Of a DNA stretch of 64,000 bases, positions 36,215 through 43,924 are shown one piece after another. This stretch comes from Flagellimonas nanhaiensis (GTDB taxonomy: Bacteria; Bacteroidota; Bacteroidia; Flavobacteriales; Flavobacteriaceae). The translations under genes were made by a program, and so were the position numbers. Location of the stretch: positions 310,001 through 374,000 of the forward strand of contig NZ_QTJX01000003.1 in NCBI RefSeq assembly GCF_003382275.1, given 5' to 3'. The notes under the pieces are model-generated. The model ran no database searches, had not been told where the DNA came from, and saw only the letters and a program-made list of their open reading frames with translations. Within the stretch, counting starts at the first letter, position 1. Every line of letters begins with the position of its first letter.

Positions 36215-36222
36215 CAAAAATA
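36215..36222 (-). promoter_or_regulatory. minus-7 element of gldA
   Basis: On the minus strand it reads TATTTTTG, an exact TAnnTTTG match, 17 bp before the gldA start. The rest of the 387-bp gap up to pheA holds a GTTGTC-AA-GACAAC repeat (36299-36312) and the phe leader. Confidence 0.5.
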
Positions 36223-36407
36223 AGGTTTTAGAAGATTCCGTGTTAGTAGGTCATTCAATAAAGGAGGATGAAATGGAAATCCTTGATTTTTAGGTTATGT
36301 TGTCAAGACAACTATCCTATATCCTCAGAAAAATGGGAATTCTTCCTGATATTGTTCAACAAATAAATCGATTTTGCAAAAAATCCAAAAAAATTAAAAT
36401 TTGACTT

Positions 36408-36435
36408 TTGTTTTTCAATTGAATACCTAACTTAG
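36408..36435 (+). promoter_or_regulatory. promoter of the aromatic amino acid operon leader
   Basis: TTG (36408-36410), 17 nt, then TAACTTAG (36428-36435), one base off TAnnTTTG. Transcription would start near 36442, about 12 nt before the leader peptide GTG. Confidence 0.45.
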
Positions 36436-36453
36436 CCCTAGAATTACAAGAAA

Positions 36454-36525
36454 GTGACAAAAGTATATTTCTGGAACGGTTTTTATTTCTACTTCTTTTT
36501 TAAGAGAGGTACGGGACTGTTCTGA
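36454..36525 (+). CDS. aromatic-rich leader peptide of the pheA operon
   Basis: A 23-codon frame from GTG (36454) to TGA (36523-36525), with an in-frame stop just upstream at 36439. Residues 5-16 read YFWNGFYFYFFF: in the whole peptide 7 Phe, 3 Tyr and 1 Trp out of 23. This is the composition of classical attenuator leader peptides such as pheL. Ribosome stalling on these codons when Phe or Tyr is scarce would leave 36512-36518 free to form the antiterminator. It is too short for normal gene finding. Confidence 0.8.
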   Translation: MTKVYFWNGFYFYFFFKRGTGLF

Positions 36526-36559
36526 ATATACACTAAGTATAAAAATAGATAGAGTCCCG
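36512..36559 (+). promoter_or_regulatory. antiterminator stem of the phe attenuator
   Basis: CGGGACT (36512-36518) is perfectly complementary to AGTCCCG (36553-36559). The second arm is also the left arm of the terminator, so the two structures exclude each other. The first arm lies in the last leader codons and would be masked by a ribosome at the TGA. Confidence 0.75.
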
Positions 36560-36581
36560 ATTATATCGGGGCTTTTTTTTT
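36554..36581 (+). terminator. attenuator terminator upstream of pheA
   Basis: GTCCCGA-TTATA-TCGGGGC forms 7 bp (one G-T) and is followed by nine T. It ends 3 bp before the pheA ATG, so it can only act as a conditional terminator for this operon; gldA is on the other strand and diverges. Confidence 0.88.
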
Positions 36582-36584
36582 GCC

Positions 36585-37415
36585 ATGGGATTAAAAGTAG
36601 CTATACAGGGAATTAAGGGGTCCAACCACCATCAGGTTGCCAGAGAGTTTTTTGGAGATGATATAGAATTAAAAGAATGTCTGTCGTTTGATGCAATCAT
36701 AGAGCATTTATGCAATGGATTGGTGGATAAAGGTATTATGGCAATAGAAAACTCTATAGCGGGTTCTATAATTCCCAATTATAACCTGGTCTACCATAAT
36801 AACATCCACATTATTGGAGAGCATTATTTGAGCATACATCACAACCTTATGGTGTTAAAAGGATGTTCTCTGGAAGATGTTTCGGAAGTGCATACCCATC
36901 CTATGGCATTGCTGCAATGCAAGGAGTTTTTAAAGAGTTATCCCCATATAAAATTGGTGGAGAGTGCAGATACAGCGGAGACTGCAAAGCGCATCAATGA
37001 TGGTCAGTTAACCAATATTGCTGCAATTGCTCCAAAAATGGCTGCCGATCTCTACAATTTAGAAATTATCGCCCCAGAAATACAGACCATTAAGAACAAT
37101 GCAACACGTTTTATTGTACTGAAAAAGAAGAACAAGGTTTTGCCCAAAGAGGAAATCAACAAAGCCTCTCTTAGATTCATTACCGACCATAAACGTGGAA
37201 GTTTGGCCACGGTTTTGAATGTCATGAGCGACTGTAACCTTAACCTAACCAAAATTCAATCACTTCCAATAATTGAAACACCTTGGAAGTATGCATTTTT
37301 TGTTGATGTCACATTTGATGAGTACACAAATTTTTCAAAAGCAAAGTCGCTATTACAGATCATGTCGGAAGATTTTAGGGTCTTGGGAGAATATAAAAAC
37401 GCATTATTACTATGA
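36585..37415 (+). CDS. pheA: prephenate dehydratase
   Basis: A 276-residue enzyme that converts prephenate to phenylpyruvate. The catalytic domain covers about 1-180 (LKVAIQGIKGSNHHQVAREFFG; GIMAIENSIAGSIIPNYNLV; the TRF motif in NNATRFIVL). A C-terminal ACT domain (about 190-276; HKRGSLATVLNVMSDCNLNLTKIQSLPI) probably gives phenylalanine feedback. It lacks a chorismate mutase domain, which is instead fused to the DAHP synthase at the end of the operon. The stop overlaps the next start (ATGA). Confidence 0.94.
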   Translation: MGLKVAIQGIKGSNHHQVAREFFGDDIELKECLSFDAIIEHLCNGLVDKGIMAIENSIAGSIIPNYNLVYHNNIHIIGEHYLSIHHNLMVLKGCSLEDVSEVHTHPMALLQCKEFLKSYPHIKLVESADTAETAKRINDGQLTNIAAIAPKMAADLYNLEIIAPEIQTIKNNATRFIVLKKKNKVLPKEEINKASLRFITDHKRGSLATVLNVMSDCNLNLTKIQSLPIIETPWKYAFFVDVTFDEYTNFSKAKSLLQIMSEDFRVLGEYKNALLL

Positions 37416-38554
37416 TTACGGCGGATAGACTTCAAAGTGTCCAGGAATACTATTTCTCCAAAAAATTACGGGAAGTACGGGGATTGGTCAATGAAGGCAG
37501 ACCTATTATAAATATGGGAATAGGCAGTCCAGACTTGGCTCCTTCGCCCAAAGTTTTGCAAACCCTGAAGGAAGCCATAAGCGATATGGGAGCCCATCAA
37601 TACCAGAGCTATCAAGGCCTTCCCCAGTTACGTGAGGCGATAGCTGACTTTTATCAAAGCAAATTTGATGTAACGGTGGACCCGGCAGGGGAAATTTTAC
37701 CCTTGATGGGATCCAAAGAAGGCATAATGCACATTAGCATGGCCTTCCTAAATGAAGGAGATGAGGTGTTGTTGCCCAATCCCGGATATCCAACCTATGC
37801 CGCGGTGACAAATCTAGTTGGAGGTAAGCCCGTTATGTACAGTTTGAAGGGAGAAAATGGATGGTTCCCAGATTTGGACGAGCTCTCGCAAATGGATTTG
37901 TCCAAGGTGAAGCTCATGTGGGTAAGCTACCCGCATATGCCTACCGGAGCAATGGCAAAAAAGGAGCAGCTCAAGTCCTTGGTGAATTTTGCAAGGAGCA
38001 ATGATATTTTATTGGTCAATGACAATCCGTACAGTTTTGTGTTGTCCAATAACCCAACCAGTATTTTGTCAATTGATGGGGCCAAAGACTGCACCTTGGA
38101 GCTCAATAGCCTGAGCAAAACGTTTAATATGGCCGGATGGCGGGTTGGAATGGTGTTGGGGAACAAAGAACACATCAATGCAGTTCTCAAGGTTAAAAGC
38201 AATATGGATTCAGGGATGTTCTATGGAATTCAAAAAGGAGCCATAGCGGCATTACAAAGTGGTCCTGAGTGGTTTGAAGCTCTGGATGAGGTATATAACA
38301 AAAGGAGGGAGTTGATGTTCAATCTGGTGGAAAAACTTGGCTGTGAATATGATAAAAATGCCGTAGGTATGTTTGTATGGAGCAAGCTTCCCAAGAATGC
38401 ATCCCCATCCGAAGAATTTATTGATCAAGTACTTTATGAAAAAGATATTTTCATTGCTCCGGGAACCATTTTCGGTAGTAATGGTGAAGGATATATCCGA
38501 TTTTCACTTTGCGTAAAAGAAGAAAAAATAACCGAAGCTATTGAAAGATTTTAA
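37412..38554 (+). CDS. class I/II aminotransferase, probable aromatic aminotransferase
   Basis: A 380-residue PLP aminotransferase: INMGIGSPDLAPSPKVL at the N-terminus, LPNPGYPTYAAVTNLVGG, and the PLP lysine in ELNSLSKTFNMAGWRVGMVLG. Between pheA and tyrA it most likely transaminates phenylpyruvate and 4-hydroxyphenylpyruvate to Phe and Tyr (context inference); the family alone also includes LL-diaminopimelate and aspartate enzymes. Confidence 0.88.
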   Translation: MITADRLQSVQEYYFSKKLREVRGLVNEGRPIINMGIGSPDLAPSPKVLQTLKEAISDMGAHQYQSYQGLPQLREAIADFYQSKFDVTVDPAGEILPLMGSKEGIMHISMAFLNEGDEVLLPNPGYPTYAAVTNLVGGKPVMYSLKGENGWFPDLDELSQMDLSKVKLMWVSYPHMPTGAMAKKEQLKSLVNFARSNDILLVNDNPYSFVLSNNPTSILSIDGAKDCTLELNSLSKTFNMAGWRVGMVLGNKEHINAVLKVKSNMDSGMFYGIQKGAIAALQSGPEWFEALDEVYNKRRELMFNLVEKLGCEYDKNAVGMFVWSKLPKNASPSEEFIDQVLYEKDIFIAPGTIFGSNGEGYIRFSLCVKEEKITEAIERF

Positions 38555-38557
38555 ACT

Positions 38558-39418
38558 ATGCAGGTAGCCGTAATTGGTATTGGATTGATAGGGGGTTCGT
38601 TTGCTAAGGATTTGAAGCAATTGTACCCAGAGGCCAACATTATTGGGATTGATAAAAGCGAAGCCCATTTAGATGAGGCTTTGAAACTGAACATCATTGA
38701 CAAAAAAGGAAACTACGAGGCATTGGCCGATTCCGATGTGGTTTTTGTGAGCATTCCTGTGGATTCGCTTTTGGAGGAATTGCCAAAAATTTTGGATGCA
38801 GTGGGCGAAGAAACCGTAGTGATGGATGCAGGCTCAACCAAAGATTTAATTTGCCAGTCGGTGATGGACCATCCTAAACGAAGAAACTTCATGGCCTGCC
38901 ACCCAATTGCGGGAACCGAACATTCTGGGCCTTCCGCAGCTATAAATGGATTGTATGAAGGGAAAACCAATATTATCTGTGAAGTAGAAAAAACGGCTTT
39001 TAAACTTCAGGAAAAGGGATTGGAAATCTTCCAAAAAATGAAAATGCGCATTCGTTACATGAATCCTGTAGCGCATGACAAACACATCGCTTACGTATCC
39101 CATTTATCACATATCAGTTCATTTATGTTGGGAAAGACCGTAATAGAAAAAGAAAAAAATGAGCGTGATATTTTTGACATGGCGGGGAGTGGATTTGAAA
39201 GCACAGTTAGACTTGCAAAGAGTTCCCCGGAAATGTGGACACCCATTTTTGAACAGAATCGGGACAATGTCGTAGAGACCCTAGAGGAGTATATCCAGAA
39301 CCTGGAATCGTTCAAACAGCTTTTGGTCTCAAGGGATTTTGGGAACGTACATCAAGAAATGAGCAACACCAATAGAATAAAACAAATATTAAAAGGAATT
39401 CCACTTACAAAAAAATAA
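38558..39418 (+). CDS. tyrA: prephenate dehydrogenase
   Basis: A 286-residue NAD(P) enzyme that makes 4-hydroxyphenylpyruvate. Rossmann motif VIGIGLIGGSFAKDL (4-18), VMDAGSTKDLICQSV, and the prephenate-binding HPIAGTEHSGPSAA. No C-terminal ACT domain is present, so control of Tyr output probably rests on the leader and on DAHP synthase. Confidence 0.94.
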   Translation: MQVAVIGIGLIGGSFAKDLKQLYPEANIIGIDKSEAHLDEALKLNIIDKKGNYEALADSDVVFVSIPVDSLLEELPKILDAVGEETVVMDAGSTKDLICQSVMDHPKRRNFMACHPIAGTEHSGPSAAINGLYEGKTNIICEVEKTAFKLQEKGLEIFQKMKMRIRYMNPVAHDKHIAYVSHLSHISSFMLGKTVIEKEKNERDIFDMAGSGFESTVRLAKSSPEMWTPIFEQNRDNVVETLEEYIQNLESFKQLLVSRDFGNVHQEMSNTNRIKQILKGIPLTKK

Positions 39419-39425
39419 AAGGAAA

Positions 39426-40508
39426 ATGGAAAACAATCAACAGATGAGGAAATGGCTGGACGACATGAATTTGTCGCACCCTTTGGTAATTGCTGGCCCT
39501 TGTAGCGCTGAAACAGAAGATCAGGTGCTAAAAATTGCCCACGATCTCAAAGATACAGACGTCAATTATTATCGGGCGGGTATATGGAAACCCAGAACAC
39601 GGCCTGGAAATTTTGAAGGAGTGGGAGCCTTGGGGCTTAAATGGCTTCAGAAAGTAAAAGAAGAAACAGGGTTAAAAACTACTACGGAAGTAGCTAACGC
39701 CACCCATGTAAAACTGGCTTTGGAACATGATATCGATATGCTGTGGATAGGTGCTAGATCCACGGTAAGTCCCTTTATTATGCAAGAAATAGCCGATGCG
39801 TTGGAGGGAACCGATAAAATTGTTCTTGTAAAGAACCCGGTAAACCCAGATTTATCATTGTGGCTTGGTGGAATAGAAAGGCTTCATACCGCAGGTATAA
39901 CAAAGCTTGGGGCCATTCACCGCGGATTTTCCACCTACAAGAAAACAAAGTATCGAAATATTCCTGAATGGCAGCTGGCCATTGAGTTCCAGAACAAATT
40001 TCCAGATATGCCCTTGATCTGTGATCCTTCACATATTGCAGGGAAAAGGGATTTGGTCTTCGATATTTCACAAACCGCCCTGGATCTTAACTATGATGGA
40101 TTGATGGTTGAGACCCATCATGACCCCAATAATGCATGGAGTGATGCTGCACAGCAGGTAACACCTTCAAACTTGGTTCATATGATGAGAGACCTAAAGA
40201 TCAGAAAAGAGACGGATGAGGCCAGCGAGTATAACAAAAAAATCAGCGGACTTCGTACGCAAATAGATGAGCTGGACAATGAGCTGCTAGAGCTTTTGGG
40301 TAATAGAATGAAAGTGTCCGATGAAATAGGACAGCTTAAAAAGCAACGTAACGTAGCCGTACTTCAGAGCAATAGATGGAACGCGATACTGGGGCGTATG
40401 ATTTTGGAAGGAGAGACCAAGGGTCTGAGCGAGGAGTTTGTGTTGAGGATGTTCAAAGCTATCCACCAGGAGTCCATTAATCACCAGGAAAAAATCATTA
40501 AAGCTTAA
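39426..40508 (+). CDS. bifunctional DAHP synthase / chorismate mutase
   Basis: A 360-residue fusion. Residues 1-255 form a 3-deoxy-7-phosphoheptulonate synthase of the KDPG-aldolase-like type (VIAGPCSAETEDQVL, RAGIWKPRTRPGNFEGVG, PLICDPSHIAGKR). Residues about 265-355 are an AroQ chorismate mutase (ISGLRTQIDELDNELLELLG). It provides both the first committed step and the branch point to prephenate used by pheA and tyrA. It is the last gene before a strong terminator. Confidence 0.95.
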   Translation: MENNQQMRKWLDDMNLSHPLVIAGPCSAETEDQVLKIAHDLKDTDVNYYRAGIWKPRTRPGNFEGVGALGLKWLQKVKEETGLKTTTEVANATHVKLALEHDIDMLWIGARSTVSPFIMQEIADALEGTDKIVLVKNPVNPDLSLWLGGIERLHTAGITKLGAIHRGFSTYKKTKYRNIPEWQLAIEFQNKFPDMPLICDPSHIAGKRDLVFDISQTALDLNYDGLMVETHHDPNNAWSDAAQQVTPSNLVHMMRDLKIRKETDEASEYNKKISGLRTQIDELDNELLELLGNRMKVSDEIGQLKKQRNVAVLQSNRWNAILGRMILEGETKGLSEEFVLRMFKAIHQESINHQEKIIKA

Positions 40509-40530
40509 AAAGCTTGGAGATTGATATTGA

Positions 40531-40567
40531 GCCGCTTGAAAGTTTTGCATTTTCAAGCGGTTTTTTT
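40531..40567 (+). terminator. terminator of the aromatic operon
   Basis: CCGCTTGAAA and TTTCAAGCGG form a 10-bp stem with a short loop, followed by seven T. Confidence 0.93.
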
Positions 40568-40625
40568 GTTCCAAACTGTAACAACCCATCAAAATGCTTA
40601 TCTTTTGATGTAAAGCACACTCATC

Positions 40626-41300
40626 ATGAAAAGAATAATTACACTAGGACTCATTTTTCTCCCATTTTTCATCTTCTCCCAAAGAATAATTGATACAGAA
40701 GTTGGAGATTTTGACAAAATCAAGGTTTTTGACCTGATCGAGGTAAACCTTATCCAATCTGATGAAAATAGAATCATGATCAAAGGTTGGAATGTGGACG
40801 ATATTAAATGGACCAATAAAAACGGAATTTTAAAGCTTCGGATGCAGTTGGATAAAAAATTTCAAGGCGAGGATACCATGATCGAGGTTTATTATACAAA
40901 CCTTGATGTAATAGATGCCAATGAAGGGGCTAAAATTACCTGTAATGAAATGGTGCAAAAGAGCAAGATAGAACTCAAAGCCCAGGAAGGTGGAAGCATA
41001 CATATTGGAATGGATGTGGATTATGCCGATATCAGAGCGGTTACGGGAGGTATTATTAAAGCTTCGGGGTTAGCCAAAAACCAAAACATAGTATTGAATA
41101 CGGGAGCAATATTTGATGGAAGGGATTTGAGAACTTCAACAACCGAGGTGAAAATTTCTGCTGGAGGCGAGGCCGATGTTTTCGCTTCAGAACAGGTGGA
41201 TATAAATCTAAGAGCGGGAGGTGATGTCACCGTCTACGGAAAACCTAAGAGAGTGAACAAACGAACTTTTATTGGAGGACGGGTTCATGTAGTGGATTGA
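40626..41300 (+). CDS. secreted GIN-domain (DUF2807) protein
   Basis: A 224-residue secreted protein with a signal peptide ending near IFSQR, then the DUF2807 pattern: DFDKIKVFDLIEVNLIQSDENRIM, LDVIDANEGAKITCNE, and short beta-helix rungs to the end. It has no lipobox, unlike the paralog at 26136. Function unknown. Confidence 0.82.
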   Translation: MKRIITLGLIFLPFFIFSQRIIDTEVGDFDKIKVFDLIEVNLIQSDENRIMIKGWNVDDIKWTNKNGILKLRMQLDKKFQGEDTMIEVYYTNLDVIDANEGAKITCNEMVQKSKIELKAQEGGSIHIGMDVDYADIRAVTGGIIKASGLAKNQNIVLNTGAIFDGRDLRTSTTEVKISAGGEADVFASEQVDINLRAGGDVTVYGKPKRVNKRTFIGGRVHVVD

Positions 41301-41313
41301 TCATAGAAAATTT

Positions 41314-41346
41314 AAAGCCCCTTAACAAAGTTAAGGGGCTTTTTTA
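41314..41346. terminator. bidirectional terminator
   Basis: AAAGCCCCTTAAC-AAA-GTTAAGGGGCTTT with A- and T-runs on either side, between the convergent GIN gene and the minus-strand 146-residue protein gene. Confidence 0.92.
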
Positions 41347-41363
41347 TGAATGAATCTATGTGC

Positions 41364-41804
41364 CTAACGTTTAAAAATGTATCGGGTAATAAAAATTCCC
41401 TGTCCATCAGTTTCTCCTCCGTCGCTTTCCACTGCACTGTTCACAAAGGCAAGTTCCCATCCTTGCGATACCATATCGTTGATCATAGATGACAACATAG
41501 CATCGTTGGCGGCGATGTTCTGAAAACGAATTCCCCCTAAATTAAAAAAGTTCAGCAACTTGGTCTCTTCAAAGTTTTTTACCCTGATACTACTCCTTTT
41601 TGATTTATTTCGGGTGTTGTCGTCCTCCGTCTGTACACTAGTATAATCCCTATGGTCCTTGTCTTCCAGGGCATTTATGATACGTGATCTTCCCAAACCA
41701 CTGGACACAATGGATTCTACACTGGTAATTACTTTATATTCTTGGGCACTCAACCCAAAACTCGCAATCAACGAGAAACATGTAATGAATAAAATTTTCT
41801 TCAT
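41364..41804 (-). CDS. secreted protein of unknown function, tandem paralog A
   Basis: A 146-residue protein with a signal peptide cleaved after SAQ. The mature part (YKVITSVESIV, GLGRSRIINALEDKDHRDYTS, NKSKRSSIRVKNFEETKLLN, GGIRFQNIAANDAML, GWELAFVNSAVES, GIFITRYIFKR) is clearly homologous to the gene at 41917-42357. I do not recognise a named family; the closing GWELAFV...FITRYIF pattern resembles DUF4177-like proteins. Function unknown. Confidence 0.8.
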   Translation of the reverse strand: MKKILFITCFSLIASFGLSAQEYKVITSVESIVSSGLGRSRIINALEDKDHRDYTSVQTEDDNTRNKSKRSSIRVKNFEETKLLNFFNLGGIRFQNIAANDAMLSSMINDMVSQGWELAFVNSAVESDGGETDGQGIFITRYIFKR

Positions 41805-41863
41805 GATAATACTTCTTTTTATATCACAAAGACAATTTTATTGGGCTTGGGGTTGCATGAAAC

Positions 41864-41890
41864 AAAAAAAGCCCTTGATAATTCAAGGGC
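41864..41890 (-). terminator. terminator of paralog B
   Basis: On the minus strand GCCCTTGAA-TT-ATCAAGGGC is followed by seven T. Confidence 0.88.
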
Positions 41891-41916
41891 CTTCGATATT
41901 TGAGAACCTAAAGGTT

Positions 41917-42357
41917 CTATTTTCTAAAAATATATCGGGTAATAAAGATTCCTTGTCCGTCACCTTTACCTCCTTCGCTTTCCACGGCACTTACAACAAA
42001 GGCAAGTTCCCATCCATTGGCGATCATATCGTTGATCATTGAAGTGATCAAAGCATCATTGGCCGCAATGTTCTGAAAACGGATTCCCCCTAGATTGTAG
42101 AAGTTCAATAATTTGGTTTCTTCAAAGTTCTTTACTCGAATGTCCCCTCTTTTTGATTTATTTCGGGTATTGTCTTCTTCCGTTTGTACACTAGTATACT
42201 CTCTATAATCCTTGTCTTCAAGGGCATTCACAATTCGGGATCTTCCCAAACCATTTGGGACAATAGATTCCACACTGGTGACTACCTTGTATTGCTGTGC
42301 GTTCATGCTAAATGTACCGGCTATGGCCAATACTGCAATAAATAATACTTTTTTCAT
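41917..42357 (-). CDS. secreted protein of unknown function, tandem paralog B
   Basis: A 146-residue copy of the neighbouring protein, of identical length and without gaps: YKVVTSVESIV, GLGRSRIVNALEDKDYREYTS, KSKRGDIRVKNFEETKLLN, GGIRFQNIAANDALI, GWELAFVVSAVES, GIFITRYIFRK. The signal peptides differ more than the mature parts, and each copy has its own terminator, so both are probably expressed separately. Confidence 0.82.
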   Translation of the reverse strand: MKKVLFIAVLAIAGTFSMNAQQYKVVTSVESIVPNGLGRSRIVNALEDKDYREYTSVQTEEDNTRNKSKRGDIRVKNFEETKLLNFYNLGGIRFQNIAANDALITSMINDMIANGWELAFVVSAVESEGGKGDGQGIFITRYIFRK

Positions 42358-42452
42358 AATTAATGATGTGATTGATTATTAATACTGTTAACAAAGATAG
42401 ACGCACAAAAAGCAGGATTATTGTTTCTTTGTAGAGAAAATATGAACAAATA

Positions 42453-43391
42453 GTGCAGGGAACTGTTTATAAATCAACCGGAAGCTGGTACACCGTTAAA
42501 TCGGAGAAAGGGGATTTTATTGAATGTCGTATCAAGGGTAAGTTCCGTATTAAGGGAATCAAAAGTACCAATCCCATTGCTGTTGGAGATCATGTTGTTT
42601 TTGATTTGGAACAGATTGGTGATGAAACGACGGGTATAATCAAAGAGATCAAGGAACGAAAGAACTATATCATCCGAAAATCGGTAAAACTATCCAAACA
42701 GACCCACATAATAGCCGCAAATCTAGACCAGGTGTTTTTATTGATAACCCTGAACAATCCAACTACTTTTACCAGCTTTATTGATCGATTTTTGGTAACA
42801 GCAGAGGCTTATGATATCCCGGTTGTACTGCTGTTCAATAAAATGGACCTGTACGATGAGGATGAGATGGTCGAGGTGGATTATTTGGTCAAGTTGTATC
42901 AGGATATAGGGTATCATTGCTTAGAAATAGCTGCAAAAGAAGGAGAGAATGTAGATAAGGTAAAAGAGTTAATGTTAGATAAGACCAGCATGTTTTCAGG
43001 TCATTCCGGGGTAGGTAAATCCACTTTGGTCAATGCTTTGGAACCTGGAATTCAACTTAAGACAGCGGAAATTTCGGAACAGCATTTACAAGGACAACAT
43101 ACTACTACATTTGCAGAAATGTATGACCTTTCTTTTGGGGCAAGAATCATTGACACTCCTGGTATAAAAGGTTTTGGCATTGTAGATATGGAACAGGACG
43201 AAATAGGGGATTATTTCCCCGAATTCTTCAAACTAAAGTCAGAATGCAAGTTCAACAACTGTTTACATTTGGATGAACCTAAATGTGCTATAAAGCAAGC
43301 TCTGGAAGAAGATAGGGTTGCTTGGAGTAGATATCGAAGTTATGTGCAAATGGTTACGGGAGACGAAGAAAACACCTATAGAGAAAGATAA
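42453..43391 (+). CDS. rsgA: ribosome small subunit-dependent GTPase RsgA
   Basis: A 312-residue circularly permuted GTPase acting in 30S maturation. An N-terminal OB-fold (QGTVYKSTGSWYTVKSEKG) precedes the permuted motifs: LLFNKMDL first, then GHSGVGKSTLVNAL and IDTPGIKGFGI. The C-terminal zinc region is CKFNNCLHLDEPKC. The start is GTG at 42453; the ATG 12 bp upstream runs into a stop at once. It overlaps dtd by one base (TAATG). Confidence 0.95.
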   Translation: MQGTVYKSTGSWYTVKSEKGDFIECRIKGKFRIKGIKSTNPIAVGDHVVFDLEQIGDETTGIIKEIKERKNYIIRKSVKLSKQTHIIAANLDQVFLLITLNNPTTFTSFIDRFLVTAEAYDIPVVLLFNKMDLYDEDEMVEVDYLVKLYQDIGYHCLEIAAKEGENVDKVKELMLDKTSMFSGHSGVGKSTLVNALEPGIQLKTAEISEQHLQGQHTTTFAEMYDLSFGARIIDTPGIKGFGIVDMEQDEIGDYFPEFFKLKSECKFNNCLHLDEPKCAIKQALEEDRVAWSRYRSYVQMVTGDEENTYRER

Positions 43392-43843
43392 TGAGAGCAG
43401 TAATTCAAAGAGTCTCTAAGGCAAGTGTAACTGTAGAAGGGCGTGTTATTTCTTCAATTAACAATGGCCTATTGGTTCTGTTGGGCATAGAAGACGCTGA
43501 TGGAAAAGAAGATATGGAATGGCTGTCCAAAAAAATTGTGAACCTACGCATATTCAATGATCAGGACGGGATAATGAACCAATCCGTGCTGGATGTGGAT
43601 GGGGAAATCATTGTAGTAAGCCAGTTTACCCTGCATGCCCTTACAAAAAAAGGAAATCGTCCGTCCTATATAAAGGCTTCAAAACCGGAAGTTGCAATTC
43701 CCATTTATGAGGAAGTAATACAACTCTTAGAACAAAATTTGGGCAAAACGGTAGGTGCTGGAATTTTTGGGGCTGACATGAAAGTTGAGTTATTGAATGA
43801 TGGCCCAGTTACGATAATAATCGACACCAAAAAAAGAGAATAA
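43391..43843 (+). CDS. dtd: D-aminoacyl-tRNA deacylase
   Basis: A 150-residue DTD that removes D-amino acids from tRNA. MRAVIQRVSKASVTVEGRVIS starts it; SQFTLHALTKKGNRPSY supplies the SQFTL motif and LLNDGPVTIIID the GP motif. Coupled to rsgA. Confidence 0.96.
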   Translation: MRAVIQRVSKASVTVEGRVISSINNGLLVLLGIEDADGKEDMEWLSKKIVNLRIFNDQDGIMNQSVLDVDGEIIVVSQFTLHALTKKGNRPSYIKASKPEVAIPIYEEVIQLLEQNLGKTVGAGIFGADMKVELLNDGPVTIIIDTKKRE

Positions 43844-43924
43844 TCATTTTTTTGTCAAATTTGTTTTCTTACTTTGTAAGAAATTCATCGTTTAATTACC
43901 AACCAATACAAACCACCATTGTTA

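Noticed and set aside
36554..36581. Terminator before pheA read as the end of an upstream gene
   Set aside because: The upstream gene gldA is on the opposite strand and points away, so only the pheA leader can use this terminator.
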